Positions 15,921 to 22,020 of a DNA stretch of 22,020 bases are shown here, piece by piece. Source of the stretch: CAIVAT01 sp964387205 (lineage in GTDB: Bacteria; Bacteroidota; Bacteroidia; Bacteroidales; FEN-979). The position numbers and the translations under genes were made by a program. Within the stretch, counting starts at the first letter, position 1. Each line of letters opens with the position of its first letter. The DNA is taken from NCBI GenBank assembly GCA_964387205.1, contig CAYLVY010000061.1, forward strand, positions 1-22,020, given 5' to 3'. The notes below the pieces were generated by a model. That model had not been told where the DNA came from. It saw only the letters and a program-made list of their open reading frames with translations, and did not search any database.

Positions 15921-17692
15921 TTGCTTTTTACGTAATTGACCAACCCTTTCGCCCGGAATATCTCCATCAGCTTATCCGGCAGAGGGGCAAAGGGATAGCG
16001 GGTTTCGTTGACTATCACCAGCCCTTGAGCAAAATCAATTTCTACCGGATCCCCCTGACGGAAATGATCTACGGCTTCCGGAACCAGTATAATGGGCAAC
16101 CCTTGGTTGACTGCCGAGCGGTAAAAGATACGGTTGACCGATTTACAGATGACGGCTTTGATCCCGGCAAAAGCAAGGCCGACGGAGGGGTGTTCCCTCG
16201 AACTGCCGCAACCGAAATTAGCGCCTGCCATGATGATATCTCCGGCTTTCACCCTTTCCGAAAAACTGTCATCAAAACCTTTGAAGAGATGTGGCATGAT
16301 CTTTTCAGGTTCCGAACTCTGAACATTATAGGTGAGGTTCCCGGCGAACATCTGGTCGGTATTGAGATTGTCCACATCGGCATAATTCCAGGTGCCAACT
16401 GCATAACGATCTTCACCGGCTTTGATATCCACCGTGGCACTTTGAGGCGCATGATAGGGATAGCGGTCGTTCGTTTCGATACCACGGGGATCGCTGATTT
16501 CACCTTTTAGCGCCGACATGGCGACGGTGGCCGGGGAGGCCAGGTAAACACTGGAGGCGCTATTGCCCATTCTTCCCTTGAAATTCCGGTTGGCCGTACT
16601 GATAATGTTGGTGTTGTCGGCCGGAATGCCCTGGCCGGTACCGAGGCAGGGGCCGCAGGAGGAGGAGAGGACATTGGCTCCAGCCTCCATGAAGATCCCG
16701 ATCAACCCTTCATTCATGGCCTGCAGAAAGATATCTTTGGAGGCAGGTATGATCTGAAGCTGCATGAACCGTGGTATTTTGTTCCCTTTCAGCACGGCGG
16801 CCGCTTCGCGAAGGTCCTGCAACCTTCCGTTGGTGCAGGTGCCGATCAGGGCCTGGTGAATTTTGGTGCCCCGGACCTCGGCCACCGCCTTTACATTATC
16901 TACATGATGGGGAGCGGCCACTACCGGGAAAACGGAGCCCAGGTCGATGGTGATCTCTTTCAGGTACGCTGCATCATGATCGGCCCAAACGCCTTCAGTT
17001 TTTTCTCCCAGATGTTTTTCCAGCACTTCATCGGCAGGAAAGACCGCATTTTTGGCCCCCATTTCGGAGGCAAGGTTGGAAAGCACCATACGATCACTGA
17101 TGGTAAGCGTTTTCACCCCTTCACCGTGATATTCGATCGACATATAATCGGCGCCGCTGGAGCCTATCATGCCGATGATCCATAATGCCAGGTCTTTGGC
17201 AAATACCCCGTTCGGCAAATGACCCCGGAGGGTGATTTTTACCGAGTCCGGAACACGAAACCAGGTCTCTCCCTGTTTCCACAGACCAGCCGTCTCTGTC
17301 CGGTCTATTCCTGCCGCGAATGCATTAAATGCCCCGGCCGTGCTGGTATGGCTGTCGCTCCCTACAATGATCATCCGCGGCCGGGCATAGAGGGCCATCA
17401 ACTGGTGACAAATTCCGTCGCCCGCATCGTGGAATTTCTTAATTCCAAATTTCTCCACTACTTCACGGATGGTCTGGTAATCATTAGCCAGTTTGGAATT
17501 GGTGGGGGGTGAGTTGTGATCCAGGGTGATGAGCAGGGCATCCGGATTGGCCGGCACCGTACCTCCCATTTTTTTAAAAGTGCTGTAAATGCTGGATGTA
17601 TTGTCATGAGACAAGATGATATCGGGTCGGGCAAAGACTATGCTGCCCCTGACGGCGCCAAAAATCTTTTCGGCAAATGTTTTTCCTGGCAT
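15917..17692 (-). CDS. Aconitase-superfamily hydro-lyase, LeuC- and LeuD-like parts fused
   Basis: The 591-residue enzyme contains a catalytic large domain (about 1-400) with the three [4Fe-4S] cysteines: C286 in IGTCTNGR, and C346 and C349 in SSSCGPCLG. It also has the family motifs GDGICHQ (91-97), GSDSHTST (111-118) and NRNFKGRMG (368-376). A swivelling small domain follows (about 430-591), with GCGSSREH (494-501) and RSAVNQGLP (525-533). It is shorter than the classical aconitase A of Bacteroidota, about 750 residues. It looks more like the 3-isopropylmalate dehydratase/homoaconitase branch or the 'Aquifex-type' putative aconitase. The substrate (citrate, isopropylmalate or another malate derivative) cannot be set from sequence alone. 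It starts 131 bases after the protease gene and is coupled to the phosphoesterase downstream. Confidence 0.85.
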   Translation of the reverse strand: MPGKTFAEKIFGAVRGSIVFARPDIILSHDNTSSIYSTFKKMGGTVPANPDALLITLDHNSPPTNSKLANDYQTIREVVEKFGIKKFHDAGDGICHQLMALYARPRMIIVGSDSHTSTAGAFNAFAAGIDRTETAGLWKQGETWFRVPDSVKITLRGHLPNGVFAKDLALWIIGMIGSSGADYMSIEYHGEGVKTLTISDRMVLSNLASEMGAKNAVFPADEVLEKHLGEKTEGVWADHDAAYLKEITIDLGSVFPVVAAPHHVDNVKAVAEVRGTKIHQALIGTCTNGRLQDLREAAAVLKGNKIPRFMQLQIIPASKDIFLQAMNEGLIGIFMEAGANVLSSSCGPCLGTGQGIPADNTNIISTANRNFKGRMGNSASSVYLASPATVAMSALKGEISDPRGIETNDRYPYHAPQSATVDIKAGEDRYAVGTWNYADVDNLNTDQMFAGNLTYNVQSSEPEKIMPHLFKGFDDSFSERVKAGDIIMAGANFGCGSSREHPSVGLAFAGIKAVICKSVNRIFYRSAVNQGLPIILVPEAVDHFRQGDPVEIDFAQGLVIVNETRYPFAPLPDKLMEIFRAKGLVNYVKSK

Positions 17693-17823
17693 AACTGGTT
17701 TCGGTTTAGGTTGGATGGTACAAAATTCAGTTTTTTCAATGAAATTCAGCAGACAGAAACACCCTGGGAGGGGTTGAGGGCATACTGCGATAAACTGTTT
17801 TCAGTTTCAGGCAATCAATATAA

Positions 17824-20800
17824 TTATCTTATAATGACTATTTTGATTGTTTCCCTTCCCTTTTCAGAATCAATAACCAGGTAATAGATACCGTCGGGGA
17901 TACCCCTGACATCCATGGGGATATCCCGCAATGGTTCCCAACCCGGAGAGTGAACCGCGTTGTAAAGTTCTTCTCCCATGGTGTTGAGGAGGCTCAAACT
18001 AAGTTTTCCTTCCTGATTTCCAGACAGCTGCAAAGTAAATTGACCGTGGTTGGGGTTGGGTTTGACAAGAATGCTTTGAACTTTTACCTTCTGATCCACT
18101 CCTACCGGATCGTTAAAGGTTACCTTGATGGTGTCGTTTCCCGCACATCCGTTCATCAGTACTTCCACTGAGTAAGTTTCTGCGGAATTACTACTGAAGG
18201 CGGCCAAGATGGTCTGGGTTGTTGCCCCGTTAGACCACTGGTAATCTGCACCAGGGTTTCCGGCATCCAACAAAAGGGTTTGATAGATCGTCAATACGGT
18301 ATCCGGCCCAAGCTGAACCAGCGGAAGCGGGGTGATGGTAACCGCCAGCGGCGTTGAATATAGAGTTTCAAGGCATTCATTTACAGCTCTGACACTGACA
18401 AGGGCAGTACCTGCAAAACCAGGGTTCCAGGTGACAGTTCCCGATATGCCTGTTCCGGTTACGGACCCTGCGGTGACCGGCTCGAGCTTCCAGTCATAAT
18501 GGTTGGCATTCGCAACGGGTTCGGTGGTATAGAGGTTCATATAGGCTTGACCTTTACATAGATGTATCTCTCCGACAGGGGTGCCCGGTGTGGCCGGGAA
18601 GGGGCGAAGCGTAATGGTTGCCGCAGGGGAGAAGGGACTGGTGCCGCACCCGTTGGTGGCCTGTACCCTGAGGGTGGCGATACCGGTGAAAGTATCTTCC
18701 CAATCTATATAACATTGATTATCCTGCACCGACATTGTTCCTGCTCCCACAGGGATAAGTTCCCAGCTATAGACTGAAGCGCCCGGAATGACCGGTGCAG
18801 TGTACAATGTCGTGGGGTTGTTCTGACACAGTAATGTATCCCCGGCGGGAGGAGTCGAAATGGTAGCCGGGGTATTTACTGTGATGTAGGCAGTTTTGGT
18901 AAGGGTGTTGGAGGAAATGTTGTTGGTGGCAACCAGCGTTACATTGTAAGTACCCGGTGTATTGTAAACAATATCCTGGGGATTCTGCAGGTTGCTGGAA
19001 CCGGGGGTGCCTCCCGGGAAGGTCCACGACCAGCTGATGGGATTGCCCGAGGAGAGGTCGGTGAAATCCACGCTGAGACCTGCGCAGAGGGCAGTACTGT
19101 CGGCGGTAAAATCAGGCATAGGGCCACCGTTGGGTACTACCGGTACCATGGCATTATACCGGAAAAAATTCTGCAGGGTGATCGTAACTCGCATCATTTG
19201 GCCGTTGACCAGTGTTCCGGGAATCGTGATATCCACCGGATTACCGGTTCCAGTGGCGACGCCAAGGAGCTGATCATCGAGCGATAGGGCAATAAGCGAC
19301 CCCGCGTTGGCTGAAACCTGGAAAACCGTTGTACCTGCATTGATCGTATTGTTGTGGTTCACCGTCAGGGTTTGCGGAACTTCCGAATAGACCATGGAGA
19401 AAGCGTCGCCATGATGGTGGAACAGGTTGTACGTAACGGTTTTATTGTTGGTGTTGTACGGCCAGGAGGAGGAAAACAGGTAGATTTTACCGGCTGAGTT
19501 GCCAAAACAGGGCATAAATCCCCGGGATGCCGGTGAAGTGCCGTAGGTGGGCATGAAATCGGGCCAGAAATTGTCCATCATACCCCACAGGTAAGTGTCG
19601 TTGACAAAAGAATACGAAACCTCCGAGGCGGCGATCAGGCCTAAGGCGCCGGAATTCTGGCCGCCGTAGGTGTACCGGTGGAATTTCTCGGTAAAAGTCT
19701 CGCTGCTGTAGTTATATTTTCCGGTGAGGCAGTTGATGGAAAAGATAAAAGGCAACTGGTTGTTGACGTTGGTAAGTCCGTTGATGCTTGAATTGGTGTA
19801 ATATGGCTCTCCCCAACCTGTCTCCATCCCATGGTCGCGGTGAAGAAGGCAGAAGGCGCCGCTATTGATAGCGCTGTTGATCTGGGTGGCGTTGCCGCCG
19901 GTCCAGCAGCAGGGCATTGAACCGGGCTGTGCCGGGATGTAATTCTGACCGTTCGGCCCGAAATAGTTGACGACCGTACTGGTATTGGTAGCTGTGGACC
20001 ATACGCTGCCGGGGGTGCCGCTGTATATCTCGTTGATCCTTACCGGATTCTTGAGTTGTGTATATTTCCAGAAGCCGCCGGTGGCTTCCGAACAGATCTG
20101 GAACCAACGCTCGGTTTGCCATCCGAGGGCGGAGATGGGATGGTCGTAAAAGTTGGCTGATGTGGGCGGGTTGCGCTCGTAGTTCAGGAACTTCGTAACC
20201 ATCACCTGCAGTTGTGCAGCGTTGTTGGCTGTTATCCTCGCCATGCTGATCTCCGGCAGATGGTCGCCGGTGACATCCCCATAAATATTATCTGAAACGC
20301 AATAGCTGTTGTAGATAGGGGAGATCACGGTACTGTTGGCATCCGTGCCGTAATCGCCCAGCAGCAGAACCGCGGCCGGGGCAGGATTCCAGGTATTGTA
20401 TGCTGTATTGATATAACTTTCAATGGCTGTTGTGGTATTGCCTCCCACTTCCGCCAGTGTTTTTACCACGGTGGTGATCCCCTGCTGGATCCTGAATCGT
20501 CGGATGGAGTCGGCCCATGCGGTAAAACTACTGCCATTGGGGGTGATGATCAGGTATTCGTAGCCGGCATTATCGGGCATCTGCTGCAAGCGGGCATTGT
20601 AATCCACCTGTGGCAGGTTGTTGAAGTTGAGCAGGGCATCTTCCAGTATCGGGTCCCAGAAGCGGCTCCGGAGCCTTTCCTCCCCATACTGACCATTTCC
20701 ACCTTCGAATGAAATGGAAATGCGGAGATCGCGTATGATACGCAACTCTTTGGTGACCGGGTTATACCGGAACGGCGTGATTCCCAGCATCACAGCTTTT

Positions 20801-21291
20801 ACCCCCCTGATTTCCATCGGTGATGACATATTGACAGGTTCTGACGGGTAGAATGCGTCGGTGGTATAGACCAGCGGGTTTTTCTCCTGCTGCAGCGGAC
20901 CCGATTCATTTTCTTTCGGAATTCTGGGTGCCGGTGCAATGTCCATGCCTGGCATGACCTCCTCCCTCATCTCCAGTATTCTCAGCCTGGGCACAGAACC
21001 ATTGGGGATGGCGATTAGCCTGCCATTACCGGGCAGGTTCGGATATCCTTCATCATTAAAAAGGAAACTGCCGGGCAGACCGATTTCGGTCATCTTTTCA
21101 CCCTGCAGGATGATGTCAGAAAAATGGAGTCCGTGAATGGAAAAATCGATTTCCATTCCGTCGTGTTGCTGTGAACGGACAGAAAAACCTTCGTTTGACC
21201 AGGCATCCGTGTACTGAACCGACTGAGCCATTGAACCTGTGGTAATAAGTATTCCTGCCATCAGGGTCAGGTAAAGGGAGAGTTGTTTCAT
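17824..21291 (-). CDS. Secreted C25 (gingipain-family) cysteine protease with PKD domain and T9SS sorting tail
   Basis: The 1155-residue precursor has a signal peptide (1-22, ending SMAQ) and a propeptide-like region (about 23-240). The C25 catalytic domain (about 245-640) carries the dyad H487 in DHGMETGWG and C521 in FSINCLTG, 34 residues apart, close to the spacing in RgpB. An Ig-like segment (about 640-720) is followed by a PKD domain (about 726-806, with SWSWTFPGG and PGTYNVTL). Two or three Ig/PKD-like modules follow (about 808-1060). The end is a type-A T9SS sorting domain (about 1072-1155; VKPNPNHGQFTL, DGIYYLVI, KIVIIR). It should cross the outer membrane through the type IX system and be released or surface-anchored. 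Peptide specificity is not readable. The start is the only ATG giving a signal peptide. Confidence 0.94.
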   Translation of the reverse strand: MKQLSLYLTLMAGILITTGSMAQSVQYTDAWSNEGFSVRSQQHDGMEIDFSIHGLHFSDIILQGEKMTEIGLPGSFLFNDEGYPNLPGNGRLIAIPNGSVPRLRILEMREEVMPGMDIAPAPRIPKENESGPLQQEKNPLVYTTDAFYPSEPVNMSSPMEIRGVKAVMLGITPFRYNPVTKELRIIRDLRISISFEGGNGQYGEERLRSRFWDPILEDALLNFNNLPQVDYNARLQQMPDNAGYEYLIITPNGSSFTAWADSIRRFRIQQGITTVVKTLAEVGGNTTTAIESYINTAYNTWNPAPAAVLLLGDYGTDANSTVISPIYNSYCVSDNIYGDVTGDHLPEISMARITANNAAQLQVMVTKFLNYERNPPTSANFYDHPISALGWQTERWFQICSEATGGFWKYTQLKNPVRINEIYSGTPGSVWSTATNTSTVVNYFGPNGQNYIPAQPGSMPCCWTGGNATQINSAINSGAFCLLHRDHGMETGWGEPYYTNSSINGLTNVNNQLPFIFSINCLTGKYNYSSETFTEKFHRYTYGGQNSGALGLIAASEVSYSFVNDTYLWGMMDNFWPDFMPTYGTSPASRGFMPCFGNSAGKIYLFSSSWPYNTNNKTVTYNLFHHHGDAFSMVYSEVPQTLTVNHNNTINAGTTVFQVSANAGSLIALSLDDQLLGVATGTGNPVDITIPGTLVNGQMMRVTITLQNFFRYNAMVPVVPNGGPMPDFTADSTALCAGLSVDFTDLSSGNPISWSWTFPGGTPGSSNLQNPQDIVYNTPGTYNVTLVATNNISSNTLTKTAYITVNTPATISTPPAGDTLLCQNNPTTLYTAPVIPGASVYSWELIPVGAGTMSVQDNQCYIDWEDTFTGIATLRVQATNGCGTSPFSPAATITLRPFPATPGTPVGEIHLCKGQAYMNLYTTEPVANANHYDWKLEPVTAGSVTGTGISGTVTWNPGFAGTALVSVRAVNECLETLYSTPLAVTITPLPLVQLGPDTVLTIYQTLLLDAGNPGADYQWSNGATTQTILAAFSSNSAETYSVEVLMNGCAGNDTIKVTFNDPVGVDQKVKVQSILVKPNPNHGQFTLQLSGNQEGKLSLSLLNTMGEELYNAVHSPGWEPLRDIPMDVRGIPDGIYYLVIDSEKGRETIKIVIIR

Positions 21292-21317
21292 TGAATAAGG
21301 GATTTATAAAGACGGCG

Positions 21318-21325
21318 TAAAGTTA
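21318..21325 (-). promoter_or_regulatory. Candidate -7 box of the C25 protease gene
   Basis: Minus-strand TAACTTTA matches TAnnTTTG at seven of eight positions and lies 26 nt before the ATG at 21291. A TTGA that could act as a degenerate -33 element is at 21346-21343. The rest of the gap up to 21539 is A/T-rich, and I see no gene or clear terminator in it. Confidence 0.42.
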
Positions 21326-21539
21326 AGCATTTCACAATTCTTTCAACCGGCTATTTATTAAATATTTATCCTATTTGTAAGGTGCATTACCAACAAATGG
21401 AGAGGTGAGGGACGAATCAGCCTTTTTCTTTAAAGGAAACCTGAAAACCAATATATTCAGGGAGAAATTTCCTGATGTGATACCATTAGCGGGAACCATT
21501 TACCGGATAGACGGCAGGCAGGTATCGAAGTGGTGTATT

Positions 21540-22020
21540 CTATAAGCTATTGATGAAGTCCATGATTTGGGGTGCCCTGTTGGGTTTGATCAGATGGAAA
21601 TGATCAACCCATTCCTGGATGTCCAGCGGACGGTTTACCGCGGCACCGCTGAACTCGGCTGATTTGCGGTTCACCAGTCCATCGTTTTGGTCCAGTGGAA
21701 AGAGGGTTCGGAAAAGGTCGAATCCAAGTTTGTCGACTGCCGCGTACCAGGGCTCGTTCCATATCCAGGTGGGGATGAGGTTGACCAATTTCCAGGCTCC
21801 GCCCATCCGGCCGGCAATGACGCAGTATTTGCCACGGCTGGCAATGTCCAGCGGATGGTTCAGGATATATTGGATATAACCATCGGAAGGATACATGTTT
21901 CTGGGACCGGGATAATTCGCGATGCAGATGAAATTGATCAGGTTTACGAGAGGAGTGCCCAGATGGGGAGTCCCCAGCGTGACAAGCCTGGTGATTTCCC
22001 CACCACTGACAACATATCCC
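21540..22020 (-). CDS. Lipase-like alpha/beta hydrolase, C-terminal part (cut by window edge)
   Basis: The minus-strand frame is open from the right edge of the window to a stop at 21540, giving 159 visible residues. An internal ATG at 21896 is not the true start, because coding continues upstream of it. The visible part begins just after where the nucleophile Ser should lie, and it has the strong lipase hallmark RLVTLGTPHLGTPL. Further on come a probable catalytic Asp in QNDGLV (about visible residue 113) and a probable catalytic His in VDHFHL (about 140). These match triacylglycerol lipase or esterase families. The N-terminus and nucleophile elbow are outside the window, so secretion and activity cannot be judged. 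It is separated from the C25 gene by 248 bases. Confidence 0.8.
   Translation of the reverse strand, partial: GYVVSGGEITRLVTLGTPHLGTPLVNLINFICIANYPGPRNMYPSDGYIQYILNHPLDIASRGKYCVIAGRMGGAWKLVNLIPTWIWNEPWYAAVDKLGFDLFRTLFPLDQNDGLVNRKSAEFSGAAVNRPLDIQEWVDHFHLIKPNRAPQIMDFINSL

Noticed and set aside
16025..17512. Plus-strand frames antisense to the aconitase-like gene
   Set aside because: They are shadows of a conserved enzyme with intact cluster cysteines, and they have no motifs.
17792..17807. AAACTG-TTTT-CAGTTT hairpin between the C25 and aconitase-like genes as a terminator
   Set aside because: The stem is only six A/T-rich pairs and no T run follows on the minus strand, so the two genes may be partly co-transcribed.
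21421..21436. CCTTT/AAAGG inverted repeat in the gap before the C25 gene as the lipase terminator
   Set aside because: The five-pair stem is too short and lacks a following T run on the minus strand.
21619..21879. Plus-strand 86-residue frame opposite the lipase fragment
   Set aside because: The minus-strand frame stays open to the window edge and carries lipase motifs. The plus-strand frame has none.

Overview
The window looks like chromosomal DNA from a member of the Bacteroidota, probably an uncultured Bacteroidales-like organism. Four things point there. Several genes are preceded by the Bacteroidota-type -7 promoter box TAnnTTTG. A large cysteine protease carries a type IX secretion (T9SS) C-terminal sorting domain. 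A DUF2851 protein is present. A 6S-like RNA lies beside zapA. I saw no insertion sequence, CRISPR array, tRNA, rRNA or phage gene. Gene content is mostly housekeeping plus a few poorly understood lineage proteins.

Layout from left to right. (1) 24-2571, minus strand: a cell-division and RNA-metabolism cluster. In transcription order it holds a ZapB-like small coiled-coil protein, ZapA, a roughly 200-nt structured RNA that I call a probable 6S RNA (Bacteroidales-1 type), and RNase Y, followed by a clear intrinsic terminator. (2) 2654-4662, plus strand: a DUF2851 protein translationally coupled (ATGA) to a membrane-anchored ComEA-like helix-hairpin-helix protein. (3) 4624-5361, minus: a rhomboid protease with an intact Ser/His pair, its tail overlapping the helix-hairpin-helix gene. 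(4) 5428-8355, plus: a secreted S41 C-terminal processing protease whose 3' end overlaps a family-2-type glycosyltransferase. (5) 8336-9526, minus: sucC, the ADP-forming succinyl-CoA synthetase beta subunit, with a textbook promoter. (6) 9650-14604, plus: a LolD-type ABC ATPase followed by a 1407-residue protein built of about 21 TPR-like repeats with a small C-terminal domain. (7) 14601-21291, minus: a C25 (gingipain-family) protease with a T9SS tail, then an aconitase-superfamily hydro-lyase in which the LeuC-like and LeuD-like parts are fused, then a membrane-anchored metallophosphoesterase coupled to it by ATGA. (8) 21540-22020, minus: the C-terminal part of a lipase-like alpha/beta hydrolase cut by the window edge.

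How the parts may work together: the zapB-like/zapA/6S/rny block resembles a conserved division and RNA-turnover neighbourhood. SucC and the aconitase-like enzyme are both central-carbon enzymes but are not in one operon. The S41 protease, rhomboid, C25 protease and lipase are envelope or secreted hydrolases without an evident common pathway. The most unusual items are the probable 6S RNA next to zapA, the giant repeat protein behind an orphan lolD, the DUF2851/helix-hairpin-helix pair, and the fused aconitase-family enzyme of uncertain substrate. Coordinates include stop codons. Several starts were moved inward from the longest possible reading frame where promoter position or family N-terminus required it.
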